A DNA stretch of 64,000 bases from Thermoguttaceae bacterium (GTDB lineage Bacteria; Planctomycetota; Planctomycetia; Pirellulales; Thermoguttaceae): NCBI GenBank assembly GCA_017939795.1, contig JAGBAA010000136.1, forward strand, positions 1 through 64,000, written 5' to 3'. This document shows positions 15,390 to 22,982 of the stretch, piece by piece. Each line of letters opens with the position of its first letter. Positions within the stretch are counted from its first letter, which is position 1. The translations under genes were made by a program, and so were the position numbers. The notes beneath the pieces were generated by a model. The model saw only the letters and a program-made list of their open reading frames with translations. It did not search any database and had not been told where the DNA came from.

Positions 15390-18089
15390 TCAGGAAATTT
15401 TCATTTTTTCTTCCAGTTCTTCAAATTTTTTCTTCCATTCTTTTCCGCCGAAATCAGGATGCAGGATCCGAAACGTACGGAAAAGCCGTGCCGCCAGTTT
15501 TTCTTCGCCCAGTTCCCACTGAAGCCGAATGATCCAGTATTTGGCCTCAAACCATTCGGAAGACCGGTCTGGAACATGCTTTTCGATCCTGCGCCACTGA
15601 TCGAGAGCTTTCTGCCGAACTTCAGCCGTTTTTTCTTTTTCTGCTGCTTCGTTCTTTTCCGTATTTTCCGCCAGGAGTCGTCCCCAGGTCAGTTGGACTT
15701 CCAGACGATTGGGAAATTTGCCCGCGATCTGTTCGTAAAATGGAAATGCTTCCTGTCGTTTCCCGCTATGGAGCAGTGCGTGTGCGCCGATCTGCTCGAC
15801 TTCGTCCCGGATCTCCGGCGGAAATGTATCGAGGTGCGGTTTCATGCTGTCGAAAAGCTGGATCTCTTTTTGAACGATCTGCTTTTGAAGAGCTTTTTTC
15901 GACGCATCCGGGAGTTCCATATCGGACGTTTGCTTCTGTGCCAGCCTGGTATGGAGACGGTTCAGACGCAGAAGAAACGGGACCATTTCCATACTGTGGA
16001 TTTCGGATCCCGGGAGCGTTCTGCTCCATTGGATCGCGGAAAACAGAGCCTGCGGATAGTCCGTGGCGGCATTCTGCTCAAGCATTTCGAGGTAAAGCCG
16101 CCAGGTCTGGAAGCAGGAATCGACCGTTTCCCGGTAATTTGGTGCTTCCGGCGGAGTGTTGGCTGCGAGGATCATTGAGACGTCCACGCATTCCGCGTAG
16201 TTCTGTCGGATCCGGGTCACGTTTTCGAGCTGCCGGAGCCGCTCCAGGAATTTGGGATCCTTTTTACCAAAGAGCTGGAAATGTTCCATGAGGAGGAGCT
16301 GGTAGGCATCGAGTCTGGCATTAAGCGTTTCGTTCAGTTTGCCTTCGGATGCATTCAGTTCCTGCGAAACACATTCGGCCAGAATGGAGGCTGCGCGGGA
16401 GTGATTCTGTACCGCATTGGCGTCTTCTGGAAACGTGACGGCTATACGCCGGAACCAGGTGACGGAGTCAGCTTTCTTTCCGTTTCGGTAAAGCAGCGTA
16501 CCCGCCATTTCCGCAGCATGAAGTGCCGTTTCCGTTTCTTTCTGCGAGACCGCAGCTTTCCAGAGTCTTTCGCAGGCGATGACGGCATCCGGATCAAAAT
16601 TCACGCACGCATTTTCTGCGGCGAGTTTGAGGAAGGAAAGATTCTGGTTTTCGCCGGCATTTTTCAGCATTCCGTTGAAGAGGATCTCGGCACGCAGGAC
16701 CCACCAGGGCGCACTTTTGGCCCGGATCGCGTTCAGGATCTCCAGCGATTCATCCCGAAGTTTTTGAGCGGAAGCTTTCTCCTTTTCAGAAGCTCCAGAA
16801 CCGGAAGGTGCGGATTCGGAAGATACTGAACCGGGATGAACGGACGTTTCTGCCGTAGTGTCTCCTTTTTTCATCGCGTCATCCCATTGCGCGAGCCACA
16901 GTTCCAGGATGGCGCAGTCCAGCTCGCCGTTTCTTCCAAGAATATCTGCGTGAAGTTCCGTCCGGACCGTTTCCAGGGCCAGGGGAAGGTCTTCTTTCGC
17001 CAACGCAAACCGGATCTGTTCGGCAAGAAGCTCCAGACGGGTAGCTTCAGGCATCGTGCTGCGCTGGGAATCCAGCATTTCAAGCCGTTTTTGAGCATTT
17101 TCGAGGTCATTTACGAGCCGAAAACATCGGATCTCCTCGATTCGGGCATTCCAGTAAAGGGCCGATCCTGAGGGGATCATCGTCAGACTTCGGGCACGCG
17201 ACTGCGCTTCTTTCAGTGCGTTGATCCGGTCCAGGGAATCCGGCGGGTAGGTCAGTGCCTGGAGCTGGTAGGCGAGCAGAAGCTGAAATTCAAGATTCTG
17301 CCGCAGGGATTCCAATTCCCAGAGAGAAAGTCCATCTCCATCAAAGCGCGAGGCAGTCCGGGCCGATTCGGCCGCAGAGTTTCGGGTCCTTTTTTTTCTG
17401 GCGGCTAAACTGGACGGGGTACCGACCGTTCCTTCCTGCGCCAATGCCAGGACCAGTTTTTCCCGTTGGGCATCGATTTCAAGGAAAAGCCGGATCGCAT
17501 CACGAAGCCGGGCGCGTGCTTCTTCCATTCCGGCTTGCGGATCCAGCGCGAAACGAGCTTCCATTTCTGCTCGGCGAGCCTGCGCAAAAAGTCCGACCGC
17601 ATATTGAAAATCGAGAGCCGGACGCCATGGACATTCCGGATGCGCTTTCAGGAAATCTTCGTAGAGACGCTGACTTTGGGCGTCCAGTTCCTTTTTTTCC
17701 GGCATGGGAGCACAAAGAGCCTGTTCCTGAAGCACACGGATCAGTTCCAGAGTCATTTCGGTCTGAACGGCAGGAGAGATGGAACGGAGCGCAAGCCGTT
17801 CCCGACAGTGAAGTTCCGCAAGCCGAAACAGTCCGCGTTTCAGGAGTTCCTCAAGAAACAGACTGTCCGGCGAAGAATCCTGCCGTATTTTTTCAGCTTC
17901 CTCCGCCTCCGAGGCTTCCAGCCGGGAAATTGTGGGGAAATGAAAAGTTTTCTCCAAAGGAACCTCTCCCGGGAGACTGGAAAAAACTCCCAGGATCAGG
18001 CCGGAAAAAAGTTCCGGAAAAAGACCGGTGGTCATTCCAAACGCTGCCGGAATGAGAAATTTTCGGGGAATGCGTGGTTTTGAATGCAT
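15390..18089 (-). CDS. Large exported helical-repeat (TPR-like) protein of the ExbBD operon
   Basis: An 899-residue protein with a basic N-terminus and a hydrophobic stretch at about residues 12-40 that looks like a signal peptide or anchor. The rest is almost wholly helical, with many Leu/Ala-rich antiparallel helix pairs of the TPR or SEL1 kind (for example WYPR-less units such as AEKLFPTP-free helices ending in LLAENTEKNEAAEKEK near the C-terminus), so I read it as a degenerate TPR solenoid. No enzyme motif is seen. The gene starts 10 bases after the stop of the ExbD gene upstream, with AAGGCAGACGC before its ATG, and is the last gene of the operon. It may be the periplasmic partner that receives energy from the ExbB/ExbD motor (inference). 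Confidence 0.7.
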   Translation of the reverse strand: MHSKPRIPRKFLIPAAFGMTTGLFPELFSGLILGVFSSLPGEVPLEKTFHFPTISRLEASEAEEAEKIRQDSSPDSLFLEELLKRGLFRLAELHCRERLALRSISPAVQTEMTLELIRVLQEQALCAPMPEKKELDAQSQRLYEDFLKAHPECPWRPALDFQYAVGLFAQARRAEMEARFALDPQAGMEEARARLRDAIRLFLEIDAQREKLVLALAQEGTVGTPSSLAARKKRTRNSAAESARTASRFDGDGLSLWELESLRQNLEFQLLLAYQLQALTYPPDSLDRINALKEAQSRARSLTMIPSGSALYWNARIEEIRCFRLVNDLENAQKRLEMLDSQRSTMPEATRLELLAEQIRFALAKEDLPLALETVRTELHADILGRNGELDCAILELWLAQWDDAMKKGDTTAETSVHPGSVSSESAPSGSGASEKEKASAQKLRDESLEILNAIRAKSAPWWVLRAEILFNGMLKNAGENQNLSFLKLAAENACVNFDPDAVIACERLWKAAVSQKETETALHAAEMAGTLLYRNGKKADSVTWFRRIAVTFPEDANAVQNHSRAASILAECVSQELNASEGKLNETLNARLDAYQLLLMEHFQLFGKKDPKFLERLRQLENVTRIRQNYAECVDVSMILAANTPPEAPNYRETVDSCFQTWRLYLEMLEQNAATDYPQALFSAIQWSRTLPGSEIHSMEMVPFLLRLNRLHTRLAQKQTSDMELPDASKKALQKQIVQKEIQLFDSMKPHLDTFPPEIRDEVEQIGAHALLHSGKRQEAFPFYEQIAGKFPNRLEVQLTWGRLLAENTEKNEAAEKEKTAEVRQKALDQWRRIEKHVPDRSSEWFEAKYWIIRLQWELGEEKLAARLFRTFRILHPDFGGKEWKKKFEELEEKMKIS

Positions 18090-18098
18090 GCGTCTGCC

Positions 18099-18563
18099 TT
18101 AAACTTTCTCCGGTTTTTGAATCGCGAATTGAATTTTTCCGAATCCGTCCCGTTTTGCGGCTGAGTAAAGCTGAATGACGTTTTCCAGCGGGACATTCGG
18201 GTCGATGTCGAGGATCAGCGGAACGTCCGCACATTCCTCTGCAAGCGCACGCAGCATGGTTTCGAGCTGGGAAAACGTTTCGATCCGGTTTCCGTAGATC
18301 TCCCACCATGGAGTTTCTTCATAGTGGACCAGAATAACGACTTCCTCAAAATCCTGGATCTCGGGAGGAAGCTCGAAGGTCTGCGTCTGCTCAGACGGCT
18401 GATTGCCGAAAAGTGCCTGGATCGGCGTCGGAAACAGTTTTTCCGGCATCTGAAACGTCGAAGTGCAGATGAAGAAGATCAGAAGCTGAAAGATCACGTC
18501 GATCATCGGCGTCATCTGAAGCTCCAGGGAATGTTCATTTTGTGCAGGGGATCGGTACTTCAT
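18099..18563 (-). CDS. ExbD/TolR family proton-channel protein (first-listed copy)
   Basis: A 154-residue inner-membrane protein with a short cytoplasmic N-terminus, one transmembrane helix at about residues 17-37 and a periplasmic domain. The helix begins MTPMIDVIFQLLIFF, and Asp22 corresponds to the essential proton-carrying aspartate of ExbD/TolR. With ExbB it would convert proton motive force into mechanical work. I chose ATG 18563 because the 43 upstream residues of the longer frame are Arg/Pro-rich and unlike the family. It follows a second exbD-like gene by 158 bases. Confidence 0.87.
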   Translation of the reverse strand: MKYRSPAQNEHSLELQMTPMIDVIFQLLIFFICTSTFQMPEKLFPTPIQALFGNQPSEQTQTFELPPEIQDFEEVVILVHYEETPWWEIYGNRIETFSQLETMLRALAEECADVPLILDIDPNVPLENVIQLYSAAKRDGFGKIQFAIQKPEKV

Positions 18564-18721
18564 GGGGTTTGGAGATCCTGGGTTGCGGTGGATCGGTAGT
18601 TTCAAAATACGGTTTCTGCGCGAATGTTTGCGTGGACCCGTTCTCGGATCGATCTGCGGGATTTTTTGCGGATCTCGCGTGAACTTTCGCATTGACTTTT
18701 ACGGATCGAAGAAAATGGAGT

Positions 18722-19144
18722 TCATTCTTCCATGACCGCAAATTGGACGTCTGCGATCCCGGCCTCGGCCGCCGCCAGGAGGATCGGTTCCACTTCCGAG
18801 TAGGGGACGCTGCGTCCGGCACGGATCCGAAGCTGGAATGGTTCAGATCTTTCATTTCGATGCGTTTTTTCTTTGAGCAGGAGTGCAGAAAGTTCCTCCA
18901 GTGCGATCTGCTTTACGCCGATGAAGAGTTCCCCGGACTGAGGGACGGAGAGTGTGAGCCGATTCATTTCGTCCTGCGGGAGCTCGTTTCCATTTTCCGC
19001 TTTGGGAAGATCCACTTCGACTGCATTTTCCTGATTGGTGAAGTGGCTGGCTACGAGGAAAAAAATGATGAGCAGAAACACGACGTCGATCATTGGCGTC
19101 ATGTTGAATCCGGCTGCGGAGCCTGTGTATTGCGGAGCTTTCAT
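18722..19144 (-). CDS. ExbD/TolR family proton-channel protein (second-listed copy)
   Basis: A 140-residue paralogue of the protein encoded at 18099-18563, with a single N-terminal membrane helix containing MTPMIDVVFLLIIFFLVAS and the catalytic-type Asp20, then a periplasmic domain. AGGAAAAGGAAAC lies upstream of ATG 19144, which decides the start over a longer frame overlapping exbB. Two different ExbD proteins with one ExbB suggest a heteromeric ExbD dimer, as has been seen in other systems with paired ExbD genes; this is inference. Confidence 0.88.
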   Translation of the reverse strand: MKAPQYTGSAAGFNMTPMIDVVFLLIIFFLVASHFTNQENAVEVDLPKAENGNELPQDEMNRLTLSVPQSGELFIGVKQIALEELSALLLKEKTHRNERSEPFQLRIRAGRSVPYSEVEPILLAAAEAGIADVQFAVMEE

Positions 19145-19343
19145 CGTTCCGTTTCCTTTTCCTGCTTTTTCGTTCTTTTCGGGGGATCTGAAGTTTGCCC
19201 AGCCCGTTCTCCCGCCGGAAACGGCCAGGTTCTGGATCAAATACCTCAAGTGCCGATTTTCCGAGGGATCCCGATCGCGTGCCGGTCTGGTTTTTAGACG
19301 GTCTGGTTTTCCGTGTATTGGGTGTTCTTCGGAAGGACGGAGG

Positions 19344-20000
19344 TCAACTTTTTTCAGGATTTCCTCCGGAGCGGGAAACATTCCCAAGTCGGCGTCGGTA
19401 GCGTTTCAGCGGGAGGAAGATGGACTGGATCCTGGTCGTCAATTCTGCCATGAAAAGGTCGATCCGGTTTCTGAAAAAGGCGAACAGTCCAATGCTCGGA
19501 ATCGCGACGAGGAGTCCTTCTACCGTGGTGACGAGCGCCTGGTAAATTCCGCGTGCGAGTTCCGGTCCCTGCGCGGACCCTTGAGTCGCGGCGATCTGCT
19601 GGAATGCCGTGATCATCCCGAGGACCGTGCCGAGAAGCCCCAGCATCGGAGCGAGATTGCCGATGACGGAAAGGATCTCGATCTTTCGGAAGAGATGCGA
19701 GGCCTGTTCTGAGACGGCATCTTCAAGCGTCTTCTCAATGTCGCTCCACTCGCCGTCATTTTCGAGCAGGCCCATGCTCACGACGCTGGCCAGCGGGCAC
19801 GGCGTTTTTTTGCAGAGGTCATTGGCGGCCTGAAGCTGACCGTTGGCGAGAAGTTCACGCAGATCTTCCGCTAATTTTTCCGGGACGATCTTTTCCCGGC
19901 GGATCGTCAGGAAAAAACGGACTGCGAACGCGACTGCTGTGACGGAAAGCAGGAGAATGACGAGGCCGGTGAGTCCACCGGATGCAATGATTTCGATCAT
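19344..20000 (-). CDS. ExbB/TolQ/MotA family proton-channel protein
   Basis: A 218-residue inner-membrane protein with three predicted transmembrane segments, near residues 10-31, 108-130 and 150-175. The last two contain the family motifs LAPMLGLLGTVLGMI and a TVEGLLVAIPSI stretch that line the proton channel of ExbB/TolQ. A large cytoplasmic loop lies between helices one and two, as expected. GGAAGGAACCTC precedes the ATG. It lies in the middle of the vWA/TPR/ExbB/ExbD/ExbD/TPR operon. Confidence 0.92.
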   Translation of the reverse strand: MIEIIASGGLTGLVILLLSVTAVAFAVRFFLTIRREKIVPEKLAEDLRELLANGQLQAANDLCKKTPCPLASVVSMGLLENDGEWSDIEKTLEDAVSEQASHLFRKIEILSVIGNLAPMLGLLGTVLGMITAFQQIAATQGSAQGPELARGIYQALVTTVEGLLVAIPSIGLFAFFRNRIDLFMAELTTRIQSIFLPLKRYRRRLGNVSRSGGNPEKS

Positions 20001-20090
20001 GAGGTTCCTTCCATAAAAAATGGTTCAAGGGAACGAAAATTTCAAAATGTACGTGACGGCGGGACCGTCTGCCTCCTGAAAAATACGGGT

Positions 20091-21212
20091 TCAGGTCCCG
20101 ATTTTTAATTTCGCGGCTTCTTCTGGTTTGCCGCCAAGCTCAAGGGCTTTTTGAGCTTGAAGAAGGGCTTCCTCGCTGAGTGTCGGATCCTCGCGATAAA
20201 GCAGAGCTGTCCGGAGGAATGCGAGGGCCGCGGAATCGTATTTTTTGAGCCGAAGGAATGCCTGGCCGATCAGGAAGGATGGACCTGCGCGGAGTTCCGG
20301 AGGAAAGGACTCGAGCTGTTCCTGCCATTCGGACGCTTTTTCCGGCGAGATCTCCATCATTTCGAGACGCCAGCACTGCGCCTGTGCCAAAGAGGCGATC
20401 CGCGGTTCTTTGTGTGCCGCGAAAACTTTCATTTTTTGAACGGCATCTTTTCCTCCGGGTGAAAAAAGCAGAAAACTGCCGCACATGACTGCCGTCGAAG
20501 GAGTCTTTCCCTGAGTACGCATGAGTTCCTTTGCCGTTTTTTCGATCTGAAGATCTCCGGGAAGAGTCTGCCAGGCCATCGGAATGCACGAGAACACGGA
20601 ATCGGGCATTTCGGGTTCCAGTTCCGTCAGTGCGGCAAAATCCTTTACCGCCTGCGCATGAAATCCGAGAGCCGTTTCGCACCGGATGATCTGTGCCCGG
20701 ATCTCGACCTCGACCCAGCGTTTTTCTGCCGAGATGAGCGCATTTTTGTAGAGCGCGAGTGCATCCCGGTGATTCTTCTGGCGAAAATGCAGATCCGCCT
20801 GCTGATGCTCTCCCGATTTGCGATAGTGGATCCTGCGGACGAGATGAGGCGCAAACGTTTTGGAACCGTCGGACGTCTTCAGAATGAGGCCGTTTCGGTC
20901 GAAACTTTCGACGATCCCCGTGTGCCGCGAGAATCCTCTGCCGTCGTTTCTGTCCAGGATCTCCACGACTTCCCGGCCTCGCGGGATCGCGCTTTCATCG
21001 GCATTTCCGGATGCGGAGGCATGGGACAAAGTACGCGGTGTCTGCGCAAGAAGGGAACTCTGCATCCTCGCGGTCCAGTTCTCCAAAAGGAAACGGCTGA
21101 GAATGGAATGGCGTTCCGCGTTTTCCGATGGTCCGTTCAACGGTGCGAAAACGGAAAGAACGAGGACGGAGATCAGGATCCGTCTGCAGGAAGATCGGGA
21201 CGTTCTTTTCAT
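20091..21212 (-). CDS. Exported TPR-like protein of the ExbBD operon
   Basis: A 373-residue protein with an Arg-rich N-terminus and hydrophobic core (about residues 12-26) that reads as a signal peptide. A small beta-rich segment at about 75-130 is followed by helix pairs typical of tetratricopeptide repeats (for example ADLHFRQKNHRDALALYKNA near 140 and the last repeats near 320-370). The start codon overlaps the stop of the upstream vWA gene by 4 bases (ATGA), showing translational coupling. I recognise no catalytic motif. It probably acts in the periplasm with the vWA protein and the large repeat protein at the end of the operon. Confidence 0.75.
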   Translation of the reverse strand: MKRTSRSSCRRILISVLVLSVFAPLNGPSENAERHSILSRFLLENWTARMQSSLLAQTPRTLSHASASGNADESAIPRGREVVEILDRNDGRGFSRHTGIVESFDRNGLILKTSDGSKTFAPHLVRRIHYRKSGEHQQADLHFRQKNHRDALALYKNALISAEKRWVEVEIRAQIIRCETALGFHAQAVKDFAALTELEPEMPDSVFSCIPMAWQTLPGDLQIEKTAKELMRTQGKTPSTAVMCGSFLLFSPGGKDAVQKMKVFAAHKEPRIASLAQAQCWRLEMMEISPEKASEWQEQLESFPPELRAGPSFLIGQAFLRLKKYDSAALAFLRTALLYREDPTLSEEALLQAQKALELGGKPEEAAKLKIGT

Positions 21213-22384
21213 GGGGTCTGCCTCTGGTTCAGCTGTTCGACGTTCAGGTAAATGAATTGGCCGCCATTTTGTTCCGCGAGAGCTTTAAGCCATCCGGCAG
21301 GTCGGCCTCCATTGCCGAACTGAATGGCGTTGATCTGAGTGCCTGCCGCATTTTTTCGGATCCGCTCAAGATCAGCGGAATTCAGGGCGGTTTCATTTTC
21401 GTCGGCATCTGTCAGGAAAAAAATGACGTCCGGACGCTGATTCAGTGCGCGCAGCAGTGCCGTCCGATGGTCAGTTCCGCCGAACGGAAGGATGGAGTTC
21501 AGGAAACGTTCTGCGTTCGTGATGTTTTCCCGGGTCGCGAAAAGGAGCCGGTCCTTTTCGTACTGGAGGAAATCTTCTTCGAGACCGCAGTAGAAAATGA
21601 TCTGGAACTGCTGGTTCGACTGGAGCATTCGCAGACTTCGGCGAAGTTCCCTTTTGGCTGCGTTCATCAGCGTGGGAGAGGATTGCGTCGGACGGTACTC
21701 CATACTTGCGGAACGGTCGAAAAGAAAGACGAAAGTATTTCCTTCGCCCGTCGTTCCAAAGCAGGAGACGGTCCCTTTACCGAAACCTTCAAATGTGCCG
21801 CTTCCGATCCCCGTAATGTCGCCAAGACCATCCGTTACGCGGTCCAGACCGGAACTGCCGTTCCCAGAGGATGGGGCCAGACCGGGAGCTGAGACCGGGA
21901 CGTCCGGAATCTCCGGGGAATCCGTACTCTGAAATGCTGAGGAAAGTGCCGCGACGATCTCTGCCTCCGTTTTTTGGGAAGCCTCTTCGGAAGACTGTTC
22001 GTTGGCCGCATTTGCCGCCTCTTCAGTGGATTCCATACTGTCTGCTGCGGATTCGTAGAGGACCTTTTCTTCATTCAGTGTTCTGAAGGCGATGCCGACT
22101 TCGGCGGTTTCCTCTTCCGTGATCCCTTTTTTCGGTTCCGGGACGGTCTGTGCAATGGTGAACGTCAGGACGAGAAAAAGCAGTGCATGGAAAACGAGCG
22201 ACACTCCCCATGAGGACCAGAATGTTTCGTGCGGAACTGTTTTTGGTCCAGTTGTGCCGGGACTCGCCGTGCTGGAACTCGCCGTGCTGGGACCAGTTGT
22301 CGTCGGGACGGCCGAACGTTCCGTTTGGGGGGAGACGGTATTTTGAGGGCCGGCTGGCGGAGTCGGTTTCGGGGACTGGGACAT
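21209..22384 (-). CDS. TonB-like anchored von Willebrand factor A protein
   Basis: A 391-residue protein with an unusual build. A Pro/Ser/Thr-rich cytoplasmic segment (1-55) leads to one transmembrane helix at about 58-79 that contains S62-L-V-F-H66, the S-x3-H motif of TonB and TolA that couples to ExbB/ExbD. An acidic linker and a Gly/Ser-rich region follow, then a periplasmic vWA domain from about 216 with the metal site D223-R-S-A-S227 and LTDADE near 325. It is the first gene of an operon with ExbB and two ExbD genes. I infer that it is the energised effector in place of TonB. ATG 22384 is chosen over a longer frame because the extra residues are not membrane- or signal-like. Confidence 0.82.
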   Translation of the reverse strand: MSQSPKPTPPAGPQNTVSPQTERSAVPTTTGPSTASSSTASPGTTGPKTVPHETFWSSWGVSLVFHALLFLVLTFTIAQTVPEPKKGITEEETAEVGIAFRTLNEEKVLYESAADSMESTEEAANAANEQSSEEASQKTEAEIVAALSSAFQSTDSPEIPDVPVSAPGLAPSSGNGSSGLDRVTDGLGDITGIGSGTFEGFGKGTVSCFGTTGEGNTFVFLFDRSASMEYRPTQSSPTLMNAAKRELRRSLRMLQSNQQFQIIFYCGLEEDFLQYEKDRLLFATRENITNAERFLNSILPFGGTDHRTALLRALNQRPDVIFFLTDADENETALNSADLERIRKNAAGTQINAIQFGNGGRPAGWLKALAEQNGGQFIYLNVEQLNQRQTP

Positions 22385-22470
22385 GAGGGTGCCTGAACGG
22401 AAACTTTTGAAAGGAAAAGAATGCCTCGCCCGAACAGCCGGGAGAGCACAGTACATTCTTTCCTGAAAGA

Positions 22471-22499
22471 AGAATAGCTGAAAAGCGGGATCCTGTCAA
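22471..22499 (-). promoter_or_regulatory. Sigma-70 promoter of the vWA/ExbBD operon
   Basis: Read on the minus strand, TTGACA (22494-22499), a 17-base spacer and TATTCT (22471-22476). Transcription would start near 22464, about 80 bases before the first start codon. This is one of the closest matches to consensus in the window. Confidence 0.75.
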
Positions 22500-22593
22500 G
22501 GGAAAATTTCGGATTTTCGAATTTCGGAATGGAAAGAAAAATGGACAAAGGACCCGCATTTCTCCAGAAAAAACGGGAAACGGGAAACGTTTT

Positions 22594-22610
22594 AGTGCGT
22601 TTGATGCACT
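22594..22610. promoter_or_regulatory. AGTGC palindrome upstream of the vWA/ExbBD operon
   Basis: AGTGC (22594-22598) and GCACT (22606-22610) flank a 7-base spacer. The 11-mer TTTGATGCACT at 22600-22610 is the reverse complement of AGTGCATCAAA at 15282-15292, and both sites also share TTTTAGTGC. It lies about 95 bases upstream of the operon promoter and could be a regulator site. Confidence 0.4.
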
Positions 22611-22982
22611 GAGATTTTTTCAGGAGGAGCCAATTTTTTTCATGGATCTCATGCTTTTCGGAATTTTTCTGAAATTTTCTGCCAAAATCGCGCAAATGTC
22701 TCCCAAAATGAGATTTTTGAAATGGATCGATGCTGAAAAACCGCAAAAAACGGAATTCAGCGTCCTGGAAATGATGGAAAAAAACGGAGTGAACTTTTTG
22801 TTGAAAAATATTGGGGTCGCGAGAATTTTGGCGAATACGAGGGCATGTACACTACGCACATCTTGCTCATTTTGCCAAAATTGCTTAGCCTGACGTCAAA
22901 ATATCCTCCATAATAGAAAGTGAGGCGTGTGTATTTTGCCTGTTCGGAAAAGTTGAGTTTGGAAATCAGGTCGGGGGACACG

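Larger units (their letters stand above)
22385..22982. other. Divergent intergenic region between the vWA operon and the sigma factor gene
   Basis: This AT-rich stretch holds the operon promoter and the AGTGC palindrome. An ATG-started frame of 83 codons at 22642-22893 (+) has its nearest AGGAGG about 15 bases away and no recognisable features, so I do not call it. TGACGTCA, an 8-bp palindrome, lies about 90 bases before the sigma factor start. I could not settle the sigma factor promoter. Confidence 0.5.

Noticed and set aside
22642..22893. 83-codon plus-strand frame upstream of the sigma factor gene
   Set aside because: The only AGGAGG is about 15 bases from the ATG, and no domain or conservation can be seen.
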